From Apostichopus japonicus (lineage: Eukaryota; Echinodermata; Holothuroidea; Aspidochirotida; Stichopodidae): a stretch of DNA of 64,000 nucleotides. Numbering within the stretch: the first letter of the stretch is position 1; the number at the start of each line of letters is the position of its first letter. The stretch lies in contig NC_092569.1 in the NCBI RefSeq assembly GCF_037975245.1, positions 26,117,168 to 26,181,167 of the forward strand. The letters run 5' to 3'. A program made the translations under genes and the position numbers. The notes under the pieces were generated by a model. It did not search any database and was not told where the DNA came from. It was given only the letters and a program-made list of their open reading frames with translations. This document shows positions 26,843-41,800 of the stretch, piece by piece.

Positions 26843-29800
26843 GCACACACAGAAATTTATTCAATACTGGGAGATTTGGAAATTGGGGGTGACATTTAGG
26901 GATGGTCTAGGTTCTGATAAGTATGAAATGGTGTCCATTTATCTTCAAGTATCAGTTCGAAAGGCAACAAAAAAAGAATTTGGTAACAATTAACAAAAAA
27001 ATATTCTGTATTTCAATGTAATAGTACTAGGTGAAACTAAAGCAATATAAATACTACTAGATGACACTATAAAAGCATTATATATAATAATAGGTGGAAT
27101 GTTTTAAATTGTTTCTACTGACCTGCAAATAATCCAAGAATTTCGGAAGACTGGTCAGGATAAAGAGGAGGAAGTTGGAACAGAAGTAAACCACAAAGGC
27201 AGTCCCCGCATCCAAAAAGAATGGTGCGAACAGGTAGTACTGGCAAAATATGGCATATCTGAAAAAAAGTGTTGTCAAAAAGGAGTAAAAAAAGTATTGC
27301 CTACTAAATCAATTTCAGGTCAAAGCCCATCATTTTGCCCACCTTTGTCCAGTGACCTTAGAACTAGTTTACTTTGAGTAGCTCCTGTAAACTAGTCTAT
27401 CACAAATAGAAAACTTGCAATAACAAATAAGATCATTCTCATCAGACTAAGGTCAACTTAGAGTTATGAATAAGTTTAATACTATAGCATTTAAACTGTG
27501 AGTGACCTGAAATGATTCTGAAAAAAAAGATGAAAAACAGAAGATATTTCAATAAGTGAAGAATAAAATTGGATATAATCCTCTAATTCATTGCCCTGAG
27601 CTTCATTATATTTGACACTTAAACTTTCTTCAATTCTTAAATTAAAAAAAAAAAGAAGGTTTCAGGCATGATGATTACAATGTTATGACCAGTGTTAGAC
27701 GGAAAGTACTTCTTTAACCTCCGGTTCTCATTTGCATATCAGATCTCCTTTGCATATCAGATCTCATTTGCATATCGCAGGAAAAGTACTAAGCTTAACT
27801 GAAACTCACCCATACAACAGAAGTAGCATGATAAATGCTCCGATGTTATCTGCAGAAGTCAGGGCATGGACATTGAAGAGAACTAGGACTACCACCATCA
27901 TAGCCGCAGGTATGAGGTACATCAGCTGAAAAAAACATTAAATAAACAATTAAAAACAAAGATAGGTGAAAATTAACTTCCCAAATTTATTAGAAATATT
28001 GAAAATGTAATATTGAAAAGATCTATTGACGAGTGAATCCAACTCGAAGTGTTTGGGCAGTTAATAGCTGATTGACTGAAAAACTCTGCTGTAACAACAA
28101 CATCCAAGCGCATCGTGGCGCAATTATAGAATAACTCTATGGCGACAATAGCGACAACTATACAGCTAGGATAAAAAGCAAACATTAAAAGTGAATTAAA
28201 CATTTCATGGCAATATAAACAGACTGCAGACTTTATTTAACATGCAGATCTCATTTGCATATCAGATCTCATTTGCATATAAAAAGCAAACAGTCAAAGT
28301 GAATTAAACATTTCATGGCAATATAAACAGACTACAAACTTATTTAAACATGTGGATTCATTTGCATATCAGATCTCATTTGCATATCAAACAAGATTTC
28401 TACCATGCTGAAAGGTGTCTCAAGAAACTTACCCAGTCCCACAGAAGGTTGGTAAGCCAATAGTTCAGAGGGGAGGCTCCACTCACAAAATGAAGCCTTT
28501 TGGCACCGTTAATGTTTTCCTGGACCATCAGTGTAGACATGATGGACGGAATCAAGGCCAGAGATGACATGATGAACAGGATCATACCAAACTGAGCGGA
28601 TGCTATCAACCATCTGCAAACAGAAGACAAATAATCATAGTAATAAGATAAACTTGTCCGAATTCCTGCTGTCGGTGATGGATAGATACAAGAGCAAAAT
28701 CCAGGCTTTTTACATCACCCGATGTAAGACGTGATTGCATCGTCCTTTAAGGCTACGCAACAGCTCCTCGGTGCAGAACTACATGACAATTGGTAATTCT
28801 TTATTTTATGAATAATACTTCACAACAAAACCATGGCATGTTCTGCACACTTTCATGCCTGTATACACAACTTTGCGATGCACTGTTAAGAGGTCATTTG
28901 AGGTCATAGGGTAGGCCGTTGTTTTCCTATTGTTGACTTTTGTGTTACATCTGTGGAATTAGTAGTAGACTGACAAGTCCAGCCATTTTATATTATATGC
29001 CACCTATTATCAGCTATGATAGGATTCATGCAATTTATTGCTGTGCACCTATTCTTTTTATCCATCCGGTGGATGTAAAAAATATCTCAGTTCCCCCTGA
29101 AACTGGACGGTTGGGTCCACCTGCCAGGAACCATATGATTTCTGCTTTAGAGATGGCGGTGGTTGCAACAGCTAGCACTGAATGAGATGAGGTTGATAGC
29201 ATAGATATTGCTTAGTTTGTAACAACATCATACCCCCCACACCCCCCCCCCCCCCATCAGATTCAATTTACATTACTTGGAGGAGTGTTTAGCTCAGTGG
29301 TTAATGCTGGTGCCTTTCAATCATAAGGTCCCCGGTTCGAGTCACTCCCAGATTAATGTATGTCGTCCAGTTACAGAGTTGTTGACAATTAACAATTCAT
29401 AATCATGGACATTAAATATGAATGTAAGAGACTGACTTCGGTCAGCTTGCGGCTTTGATAAGCCAATGTGGCTTCTTTGCTAGTTCCTGCCTGCAGGAGG
29501 ATCTAAAATACATACATACACCCATACTTGCATCATGATGGTTAGCTCACAAAAAAAACTCACCCAGTCACATCTGGAGAACCCTCTGCTAAATCAAGTG
29601 GATTGTTATAAGCTGTGATTCCTGCAAAATGAAAACATAGGACTTTTATTAGAAGCCCCTAATTGGTCAAAATGACCTTCATCTGAACTTTCCTGTAATA
29701 AAATGCTGCCAAAAAAAAGGTAGAGACATGCTACACATTTTTGACCTCTGGAAACAATGCTGAGATTAATTTTGCTACAGAATTAAAATAGTAAACGTGT

Positions 29801-32800
29801 TGGCACACATTATCAAAAGTAAAATAACTTTATACCGTGAGCTCTCTGCTAACAGTAAATCTATCCAATAATTATGCTATGCACGGAACAGAATTTTTCA
29901 AAAACAATCAATGTTTACACCAAAGGACTATAACCTTTGTGGCTGAAATGTGAACTTGCATCTAGAGGTCACTGGACCCGAAAGTTACCAAATGGGTACA
30001 TGCTTGCTTGTTTAAGAATTACTGCTGAATTCTTAATGACCACCTTATTTGAATGCTTCGCTTTCTGACCGCTTTTCATTTAAACTTTCTTGACTTCCTA
30101 CAAATCACATACCATATTCCGCAGGATCGGCCTGGGTTCCTAAGGATGCTCTCAGGAGGACGTTGTTCGCTACGTTGACGTAAGTCGGCAGTGCATGGTA
30201 CCCGATGTTGCTATACCAGGCTTTCATAATGGTCTTGTTAATAGTCCCTTCTCTTGTATCCACCAAGGTGAGACCACCATATCTTACAAGAGAAATAAAT
30301 AACACAATAAAGAAGTATTTAGCAGAACTGCTACCAATATAAAGAAGACTGAACTAAACTATCAAAAATGTCATGTCAACACCTTTTCTTTTCTTTTGTC
30401 TTTTCATATTTCCATTTTCATTTTTTTTAGCAGTACAGGGAAGTTGTTGTTAATTCCTCTTATCTCCATCTCAACAAGAAAGAAAGTTTTGGCTATTGCA
30501 ACAGCTTTCTCATGTGCTTATAAATTATACTAAATGTTGATAAATCATGAAAGATCATGATAAATCACCACAAAATGTTGTGTTAAAGAACTGCTATCAT
30601 AATAGAATACAAAATCATGCAACAAAACAAATTCGCTTTTGACATTGTGCTTTTTTTTTTTTTTTTTTTTGACTCTTCTGAAGAAATGGTAATATTTCAA
30701 AGATCGATCATATTTACCTCTCTTGCTGGTAGATGTGTCTGGTGTTCAATATGTATTGACCGATGTCCGTCTTCAGAGTCAGGTCTTGTATGATGGCCGA
30801 GGTGTTGGTCACCCACTGGGGTGGCTCGAGTCCACCACTTCCTCGAGGGCAAACAGAGACGCTGTCCGTACATTCACACTTGGGACTACCAAAGTCGTCT
30901 TGGAGAATACTCTGCCTCTCCTGAGATGTGAGATGGTTAATCGGGTCTGGAAAGAATGCCTCCGTGAATGAACATGGGTACAAGTCTCTGAAGTAGGAAG
31001 GTAAGAATATACTGACATGACACATTGATGACACTATTGGCTATTGAATTTTACTGTTTAACTTTCTATGGATGATGAATAAGTACCTGCTTGCTTATAC
31101 TACGAAGAGAAACGTAGAAGATCAGAATACTTTCTTTCGATCTTACAGAAGATATAGAATTCTCTCACCCTGACGGGCTGGTGGAAAGTGATTCCAAATG
31201 GAATTTCAAGTACAAGTGCCCAAGAAATAAACCAAACGGTACAGAGTTATTCTATAATACAAATTTCCCATCAATTCCATCAATCAATATATTATCCAAT
31301 TGGGTCGCAGCACGACTGAATGACAACTACTGTACATGTAAAGGTTACCACGGCAACCCCTGAGTGCAGCAGATGGGTTAACTCTCTGTGAGAGAGGGAG
31401 AGTTGGCTGATACTAATATACCAGGGCTGCCCAATGAACCTTCCGCAAGGACCAGAGAGTAATATATATCTGTTAAAGCAAAGGGACTGTCAGATGGAAT
31501 CAACCTCACACTGTAAAACTTCATTGTGCCAAGTAGGCTGTTAGGGAACTCAAGCCCAATGCCTTTAACCACCTGCACCATCCTGATAATGAACAATTAA
31601 TGTGGGATCATCTGACTTTGTGGGGCCAGATTGAAATTGTTCGGGCAATGGGTAAATGGGCCAGGGCCGCTTAATGACACCCCCTGATCTGTGTGGACTG
31701 AAGGGAGGCATGTCCCAAGCTGACATACATCATACATAACTGACAGATTTCATTTGAATGGGTATTTGTATAGGCCATGTATCATTCATGTTACTAATGA
31801 TGAACATTACTACTGGTGACAACAGAGACAAAAATTGTGCATAGTTTAAGATGCCAAACATAGTAAATAATTACTCCTCCATGCTTTTGTTTTAAGTCAA
31901 TCTAACTTTGATTGAATTCAATGATATATTGGTCAACAAATCTTTGGTCGGTTTCGAAAAAACCGGTGAAAGCTACAGATATAACACATTTTGGACTTAC
32001 TGCTGATCGGCGTCGGCCATGCAAGTGGTTCCGATGCCTGGTGCACCGAACAGGGCGTCTGTCAGTCTGTGGCCAACAATGGAGTCTGTCTCACCGTTGC
32101 TAAGAAGTTGAAAGAATAAGAAATACCAAATGAAATCAATCGGTCATTACAAGAACAAGTCGTTGCATTGTGTTTTATCGGTATTGGTAAATGTTTTGGC
32201 AATTAGGAGGCTGCATAAGTCCAGCAGAATTGTGGTTGAGCCTATCATACTATGCGACAAGATAATTGTCTGATGTTTGGGAACTATAGACAACTGGTGT
32301 AAAAGTAACTTGATTCAGGACAAACAAAGTAGTGTCAACAATTCATAGAAATAGATCTTGATATTAAGATCAACAAATAAAAAAAAAGAATTAAAAAAAA
32401 AGGATACTACTTATTATAATTTCAAATGGAATTTTTTTTGGCCACAAATGGTTATCAGCAACGATAAAATCTCTTAATGCAGTTATCACCACTTGAGTAG
32501 TTTCTTGCAATTCAGGAACATGACCTGTTTTACCACGAAGAGCAAAACGGATGAAATTTATCCTGTCTTTCGATCCTACAGAGATATAGCATTCTGATCC
32601 TGCCAGATTGGTTGAAAGTGATTCAAACTAGAATTACTAGTACAAGTACAAGAAAAATAACATTTTGCTATTTTTATCGTCCTTCAATGTTAAATCGTCG
32701 GTTGCCGGTAACGACCACAGGAACAATCACAAAACTGCTGCTAGAAAACTACTGTCCGATTTGAAAATAATATTTTACCCTAACACTTTTCTCTGCCGAT

Positions 32801-35800
32801 AAATATTTCCTCGGCAGTTATATCTCACTTTGGTTTTATTGTTACGATTTTTTACACCAAAACATTTGGAAGACAGTTTAAAACTGTTGCAAGTTATCTG
32901 ACGCATTAATAGGAATCAATTCCCAGATGGTGAAAATGTTTCAAAAAAGATTAGATGATTGAAAGAGATGTTAGTCTCTCTGAGAGACTCTCTCACCTAA
33001 AGAACATGTAAGTAGGATTTCTGAACATTGCTGGTGTCAACTGGAGCTGAGGGTAGACCTCCTTTGGTGCTACCTGCACCATGAGTGTACCCAGCGCCAC
33101 AAACACCACCGGCATGATGACAGACCACAGAAAGCTACGCCAATCCCGACGAGTGATGTGGAAGCGTTTTAAAATAACTCCGTGGAACTGCTGGAAAGCT
33201 GTGGACGATAGATCAATCCAAATTCAGATCATGAACGAGGATTTGTGAAGACCAAAAAACCAAAGTTAAACATAATCAGAATTGCCCCCTCCCTCCCTCC
33301 CTCCCCTGCCCCCCACCTTCTGCAAATTATGATTCAAGGTCAAAAATATTTTGCACTCAAGACATATCTTCCAACTCTGACCAGCTCAAACCAACTTCTA
33401 ACTGGGTAATGACCACGATCCTCAACAACCAATTTGGTGAATAAAGTGAGAAATATAAAGTTCTGTCCAATTTTAATCTTTGGAATAAACGATGGAATTT
33501 CTGCTGAAGCCTTTTTGCTTTTTCTTAATCATTTGCAATTCTTTAACTATGGTAACAGCTTGATGAGCTTAATAAAACAACAAAAGACATAATTTCTTTT
33601 TTTTCTTCTTCTTCCACGAAAACAAAACTATTTCAACCCCATCTGCAAAGTACAAATTACTGTGATACTCTTATTAATAGTAATAATGTCCAAAAAATAT
33701 ATTTCAACACCTAACAGGTTAGACCACAACTGCCAATATCTCTCCCAAATATTAACTTTCATATTCTGCTTAAAAATAGAATAGTTAAGTTTCAAATAAT
33801 ATTTTAAAAGATATAATGCTGAAAAACTGCTGACTAACTTCAAAAAGCTATCGAGACTGGACAGAATCTGCATGATGGAGGGATATAACATACAGTGATA
33901 ATGCACACAACCTTTGTAGACGTACAAAAAGTGGAAACATTCATAATAATATCGATACTGTTTCAACTGTTTACCTTTCGAAAGGGAGCTCCCATACAGG
34001 TTTTTTGGGTTGGGTGTATTATCAGATCTCTCCTGGAAGGTGTCGTCTAGCGGTTGGTCAATGTTGCTCTCCTGGTAGCTATCAGAGTGTGTAGAGACTT
34101 TCAAGAATACCTGTAGTTGTAGAAAAGAAAAAAAAAGTTATGAATAGAGAAGGTTTTAAAAATTAGATTAAACTGACTGAACTCACTGTAACAGGGGAAG
34201 GAGAATGCTATAAATGAGTTGGGCCTTGTATTAAAAAGACTACAAGAGGTCTTCAGTTCCGATGAGAGAGATTTGTACACGTCGCAGGATAGGAATGACC
34301 AAATCACGGCACCGGAACTAGCTAGAGGTGGGCTAGGTCGGGAGTTGCGTGATCATATTCCCCATTTATTGGTAGAGAGAAACTTGTAAGTTGTGTGCCA
34401 ATGGCGCGGGGAAATGCATGAGCATATTGTCCAAGAGGTAAAGGAGTTCCCAAAGTAAGAACACCAAGGATACAGATCCCAAAGTAGGAACACCAAGGAT
34501 ACAGATCATAATTCCCGATCATTGTTGGAACTTACCTCTTCGAGCTTGGTGTCCGAGACACCGTAACTCCTGATGTGTAGCTCTTCGAGTTGTTGATCCA
34601 AGTCTCGGAATAACTGGGGATATTTAGCCTTCTCTACTAGGGAGGATGACAGCTGGTATACCAGCTCGGAACCGACTTCCTTGATCAGGGTTATGCTGCT
34701 GACCTTTGACGTCAGGAACTCTGTCACCTTGGCGCTGTCACAGAGATCTGTCGACCGGGAAAGAATAGGAAAAAAAAGCTTTTTTGGTGATGCCCTTCAC
34801 AAAATACTAACAGTATCATAAAATACCAACAGAATCAACATGAATCACTTGATAGAAAACATTATAAAGCAATCAAACTGTCCCGTGCCCCTTGCCAGAT
34901 GCCTTCCATAGGTTGGAGCAGCCAGCTGATGGGCAGGTATAAGGCTGTGATTCTGGAGGGTCTCATGTCTCCACCATCTTATAATGCCCGTCTAGGTTGC
35001 TCATTCCACTCTCTGTGGCAGAGCATCATCAAGAATGGAAGAGTATGTATGTATGTATGTATTTTAGATCCTCCTGCAAGCAGGAACTCGCGAAGAAGCC
35101 ACATTGGCTTATCAAAGCCGCAAGCCGACCAAAGTCAGTCTCTTACATTCATATGTAACGTGCATGATTATGAATTGTCAACAAATCTGTAACTGGACGA
35201 CATAAATTAAGCGACTCGAACTCGGGACCTTATGATTGAAAGGCACCAGCATTAACCACTGAGCTAACACTCCTCCGTATTGGAAACAGTGGAAAAGAGT
35301 TTTAAGGTGGAAAGAGCGGGAAACAGTTTTACGGACATATCCACTGCGAGTGGAAGGGAGGGCGTGTGCTTTTGTTACCTCTTTTTGATGACGTGCTACT
35401 GGATGAAGTGCTAGCTCTCTTCTCAAGTTCCCCGGTCTCCTCAGCAGAATGGACCGGGAGGTCTGAATATTCATTTCCTAGAGCTACGTCGATCAGCGGT
35501 AACTTCTTGGCACTGTCGGGTGTGGAGTTTCCGCTGGGTCTCTCTTTAGCGAGGGTCAGTTTCATGCCGGTGGTGAACTTTGACTTGAGGTACGCGGAGG
35601 AGCCACAGCAACGGAGCTTTCCACGGTCCAAGATGGCAATCCGGTCACCGAGGAGATCGGCCTCATCCATGAAATGAGTGCAGAGGACAATTGTGCGGCC
35701 TAAAAGAGGCAAACAAGAAAGACCAACAAATTTTCAGGATGAGAATAATAAATCAAATAGTTGTCGTGGTCAGGGGCTGTAAACCTGGAAGATGGGGGTG

Positions 35801-38800
35801 CGGGGGGTGGGAAGGAGGTAGAGGACAATGGGTTGCCCCACGGTCAGTTTTGTTTAAAAATCCTCAAAAGTGCCGCTTTTGATTAACCAGATACACCTCT
35901 ATTACCTAAATAATATTTTTGTTATTGAAACGTGCCAGTGCCATTTAGTTATGTTAACCGTGCCATTGTATTAGAAAATGATAAAAGATTGTAAAAGTTA
36001 AAAAAAAAAAAAAAGGATTGATGCAAAATGAAGAAACAGAATGGAATGAAAACTTGTACTATCGTCACAATGCGTTCAAAGAGAGGAAAGCTGTGGTTTG
36101 GAATGCACAGAGAGTCCACTTTGTTGGTTACGTCTTGAGATAACGTACTCCATGTCTCACTCTGCCATATTTAACCCTTCTACGCTACCCAGTCTGGTTG
36201 TTAAATATTCATGATCCTTACATACTCTGTGACAATTACCTCTCTTGCTCCTGATGATCAGGTCCCACACTGCCCTCCTGGCGTGAGGGTCGACACCGCT
36301 GGTGGGTTCGTCCAAGATGACGGTCTTGGGGTCTCCGATCAGGGAGATGGCCACGCAGAGCTTCCGTTTCATTCCGCCAGAGAGATTGCGGACGGGAACC
36401 TCCAACATGTCCATCATCCGTAGGTCCTCTAAGAGACTGGAGTATAAAAACAAGGAATAGATCAAATAAAACCGGTGCTGTTATCCAGTGGATAAAGGCG
36501 GTGGCATTTGAAGCAATGAGGCTTAGCAATCGGGAGCTTCATGGTTTGATACCCGGCCGGGTCCTAGTAAGGTGTGTTTTTTCATCCAAGAGCAATCTAC
36601 GGTTTTACCATCTGAAATGACCCTCTAACTTGAAAAGATTCCAAATTTGAGTTCAAATGTTGCCCGACGTGTAAGTTGTAATCCATAAGCCCTTGCGGGT
36701 TTCTCCAACATTTGTGGTTACTTATAAAGCGACAGAAAAAAATGCCTGCTGACTATTATTATTATTACTATCAAAGTGACAAGAAAAAGATGAGATAAAC
36801 CTGAAATTTAGCATTGAAATGTCAATGGAATTGCAATCCAATATTTAGCAAAATGGAATATAAACAGGATAAAAACAGATTGAAAAGGACCATGCTGTGA
36901 TGGTTCCCACAAAAAAAACCTGAACGTTTACACCCCCCCGCCCACTCCCATCAGGGCTGTACAGGTTGGGCATAAGAATCCCTGATAACAGATTCAAAGT
37001 TACCCTTCAATGGTCAGAATACCTTTTTTAGATTTGTTTTGCCCCTTCATTTTTTCCTGACCACACAGTAAACTGTTTAACATATGCTATTGGAATCAAC
37101 CAAAATGGGCCCTGGCCACTTTTTAAATCATATTTCCAAATTGAATTGTATTGAATGAACATGCCCACTCTGCTAGTGCTAAATGTGCTTTGTGAAAACA
37201 TCTCTTTACATTTAGCAACTTATGACTTTGTCCTAAAAGCATGCTTGTCACGATGTGAAGTTTATTTTGCCGGTGGCGAACAGAGAAAAACAATGTTTAT
37301 CACACGGTGGAAGAAGCCTGGCAACAATAGTATCACATCTATAAAGAAGTCTTCTAATACTTACATGACTCCTTGGTCTCTGATAGCCTGTGAGTCAAGT
37401 CCCTGTAAGGTGCCATAGATCTCCAAGTGTTCATTCACTGTCAGTCTGAGGAGAAACGAAAAAAAAACACATTTAACGCAGTCCACAGGGAATCATTTAT
37501 GCAGGAATCTCATCGCAAATTGCTACTAATAATGCACAGATATGTAGTAGTTTGCTACACAGGAACCATAGGGCTTATACCATGGAGGGACAAAATTCAG
37601 CCACATCAAGACTGCTACACAAGATTAGCAGTAGTAAGTTGAGTCTCGTCTATCCGACATGCTCAGTGATTAACCGCCGCCACGTATCCCGATCTTGCGC
37701 AAGGTTTATTGCTTCCTCGAAATTGTTAATATTAACGTCCTTAATCTGCGACTTTATTTTTCCAAGCAAGGTAGTCACGTGCCTTCCTACTGGTTTAGCA
37801 GTATGTCTCAGTGCTTCTCTTAATGCAACCTTTGCTGGAGCGTCCTCCTGGAGTCTTGCTACATGACTGAAAAATCTCAATCTTCTATGTGCGACTATGG
37901 ATGACCAAGGTGTTTGGTTGGTTTCATTGTAAAGCTCATCGTTTGATAACCAATTGTTATTGGTCCATCTAATGTTGAGAATATTACGAAATAGTCTCCT
38001 TTGAAAAGTGTCAATTTTGAGATCAAGATCATGCGTTGTGCCCCACAGGAAGATTCAAACGCTAAATTATTCAAACGCTAAATTATTCCTTGCAGTCACC
38101 AGAACTAGTCTTGCATTTAATGGATGATTTTCAAAATGAAATTTGTGACACGTTTTCACATAATCTTGCCCATGCATCACCTAGCAGTTTTGACCCAGAA
38201 TCAAAACAGTACAGAAATGTACTGCCTTCTCTCCCTTTATGAGCCAAGGAAACCATTTTCACTTCATATTTTTCACATTTCTTAGAAACTACAGGAGTAA
38301 GAGAAATTGAAACCAATTCCTGTTACCACTGATATAAGTTGGCAGCCTACAGCTACTGGGAATTAGAGTCCCTTGCTTATTCCCATCTCCCTCCCTCCCC
38401 TCCCTCCACCCCCCTATTCCCTTCACCTCTCCCAAAATTCAGCAACTGAAGAACACGAGCAACTAAAATATTAATTTGCAATAAATAACAGAACCATGAA
38501 CTTGAAATGAAACTTGTAGATCTCCCAAAGACTTTGTGCTATTAATTTTAACGAGAGTTTGACGTTTATCGTTGTTTTGATTGTTTTATACTCACTCATC
38601 ATAGAGGGCGTTGTGCTGCGGGCACAATCCCAGGTCATTCCTTTGCCCTCCTGCCTGGCCAACTTTCTTTCCATAGATGCTCACAGCACCACTCGATGCT
38701 TGAAACATGCCAGTAATAATGGAACTGGGAAGAAGAGAATAAAACATTTAAAAAAAAATGAAATTGGTTGATTTATGCTCATAATGGAATCTGGTGGGAA

Positions 38801-41800
38801 AAGTGAAATTAAGATTAAAAAGGGGTTTGTTTTGTTTTAGATGGTAACGCTTTACATATCAAAGGAAACAAATGGTTAAATGTCTTAATTTTTGTTTCAT
38901 GATCTCCAATAAAGCGAGTCTTTCAAATCAAAAGCATTTAACTACCAAAGATGAACATGTAATTTCTCAAACATACCAGAGGGTACTGTACATATTAAAC
39001 CCACTGTAATTGGGGGTAAACATTAAGTTATATGAGTGTATTTCCTTTGCGAATATCAAAGAGCCCTTGCAAGCAAATTTCGGTTGAACTATTTTCCACT
39101 TTCACCTCGTCACAATGCTACTACAACAGTCTGTATTTAATGACAAGCAGTTAGGAAACAGTATTTGAAAACAAGACTAGGCCGCCTGCGATATACTGCA
39201 TCAGTGGCGTAGCGTCCATACAGTCAGGGGGGGGGCGGATGCCCCCCTGACGGACTCAAATGGACTGCTGGCACCCTTTTCAGTTTTTTACCACTTTTAC
39301 TTATTCGCGGATATTGACTCTTTATTGCGCTTTCATCTACCTTTTGACATTTGTCACATGTTGTTGGTGTAATTTGGCGATGACACCTATTTATTCTTTG
39401 TTTATCTGCAAATTAGCAAGGCCTGGAAAGGGTCATTTCCGGCGATCTAGGGAGTATCTTTACTCAAAAAAATTTCTGTACGCTCCGCGCCAACCTGTGG
39501 TGGCGCTCCGCATAGATAGTGTCGAAAGTGCCCCTACAGACCACTCTCGCCCCTTCTGACCAATACCCCTAGCTCCTCCACTGTACTGCATAACCCCTAT
39601 CCCACGATACCAACGACTGCCGCTAGGGACTCCAAATGAAATTGACCCAACCACGTAAATTGCTATTTAATTGACTTACATTGCGGTCGTTTTCCCGGCA
39701 CCGTTGCAACCCAACAAGGCCGTGACCTGATCCTCAAAGACATTCAAGGTCATTTCGTCCAGGGCCCTGTTACTGAATGACGAGCATCTGCTATCGTAGA
39801 CCTTGCTGAGGTTCTCGATTGCGATACCGACTGGATGGTCTCGCGGTTCAGCCTCCACTTGTGGACCTATAACAACAACATTATGAGAAGAGATAAACAA
39901 TGATAGTTGGCTCTGTGTTTTATGAATACTTGTTGATAATACCATTGAGACAAAATGAAAAAAATGATTCTATGTTACATCTCCATTAAATTTATAGCTC
40001 AATGTATGCATCTAATTATAAAATTTTATAAATCATAGCATAAGTACATAAAACAAATGAAAAATCTCAATTGAATATAATAGGGAAACTGTTAATAATT
40101 TGACTAGAAAAGTTTCAAAATAATAATTTTTATTTTGCTTTAGCAGTACACAAATCATGGTCGTCACATGTAGTAAAGAAAGTCTAATCCAGAAACATAA
40201 GCCCCCCCCCCACACCAAAAAAACAAAACATGAGGAAAGTTGAAAATATCATATACGATAAAATGTTTGGTAATGTCAATGAATAACATACAGACTGTTG
40301 CATTTACTATAAAATAAACAGTCCTTCCACACAGCTAGCGCACAGACAAGGTACAAAATTGAAAAAGTAAGAAAAATAAGAGAACGCAAACACAAAACTT
40401 TTCTGGTTTTTATCAAGTTGTTTAAGCAAAGGGGTTGTTTTTACTTGTTTTATGAGTTTACTATTGTACCTATAACCAACAGATGTAAAGCGAAATGAAT
40501 AAAATGATAGGACAAAAAAATGCTGGACCATGCAGTTAGTGAAAGTGGGTAATCTTACTCAAATCTGAGAGTGGTGTGGCGTCGTTGAATGCTTCGTTAA
40601 CGGCATCGTGGGACGGAACGTGTCCGTCGGGAGGGGGCCTTATACACCTGAGCCAATAGCTTGGTTGTAGAAAGAAATGCCATTTCCTGGGAACGCCGTA
40701 TTTACCTGTAATTATTTAAAAGGCGGGTTATTTATGCATAACAAACGAAACAGAAACAGACAAGATTAAAACGCTTTAAACCGAGGTATAGTCCAAAACA
40801 AAGGACTTTTAACATCATTAATAACATTTGAGTAATATTTATATATGAGGTTCATTGATAAACAATGACCTGTCAAATTTAAACTCATCATTAAGCCTTG
40901 TGAAATTTGGTACATTGGAGGGGTATTGAAGAGCATTATTGTCCCTTGCAACCTCTTCAAGGTGACAAAAAAATGAGGAGTTTAATATGCACATTACTTA
41001 TAAATATGACCAATTGCTTCTAAAACGTTCTCATACTCCGTCCCTCACCCTTGCTTCCAGTTTCAATCTATGAAAGAACTGTTATTACAAACCTTTCACA
41101 ATCCATGTAAATTTTCGCTACCTGCAATTTTACCAACTATAACTACTTATCTACATATGACTTCAGAATTAATCATTTACTATGACTATATTCAAATATC
41201 TTTTCATTGGTAAAATTACATCATTACACAATGATCCGACGCCACTCACCGGGGAAGACCGTTCGGACATACCAGCCGATGATGAAGTAGAGTATGCCGT
41301 CTATCACCAGCATGATACAGGAGCCCCCCAGGCTGGAGTCATCCCCTGGTCTAGGGTTGTCCCAGACGTTATCCCACGTGGAACCCACACCCTGGTGCTC
41401 ATAGCGGGTCAGGACCAGAGATCCAAAACAGAACGCAGACGGAGCTGCGAGGCTCTGTATACCAAGGATTCAATTTAAAACACACATGGTATATTAATAG
41501 CTGGCAATATTACACTGCAGAGATCAAGAGCTGATTACATTTTTGGCTGAGCAGGGAGAAGGGGAGCGGCAAGCAGTTTGTCTCAGGGAGGAGAAGGAGA
41601 GGGGAGGGGCAAGCATTTTATCTTAGGAGGGAGAAGGGGAGGGGCAAACATTTTGTCTTATGATACTGCATATATCATATAGGTAGGGCAGGGCAGTTTC
41701 AGATGATTTGCATGTGACATTTGGAGATCCAGCCATAAGACGATACATGACATCATGAATCTCACAGTAAAATCGTGGGATGTAGAGACACCGGTGGGAT

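Noticed and set aside
33190-33191. Alternative exon 30 acceptor at tttccag
   Set aside because: It breaks the frame with exon 29; the acceptor 8 bases upstream keeps it.
33628-34104. 158-residue minus-strand ORF as a separate gene
   Set aside because: It is exon 29 read through its donor into intron 29; only 33975-34110 matches the family and fits the phase.
35366-35677. Plus-strand ORF across exon 27
   Set aside because: Antisense shadow of a well-supported ABCA exon.
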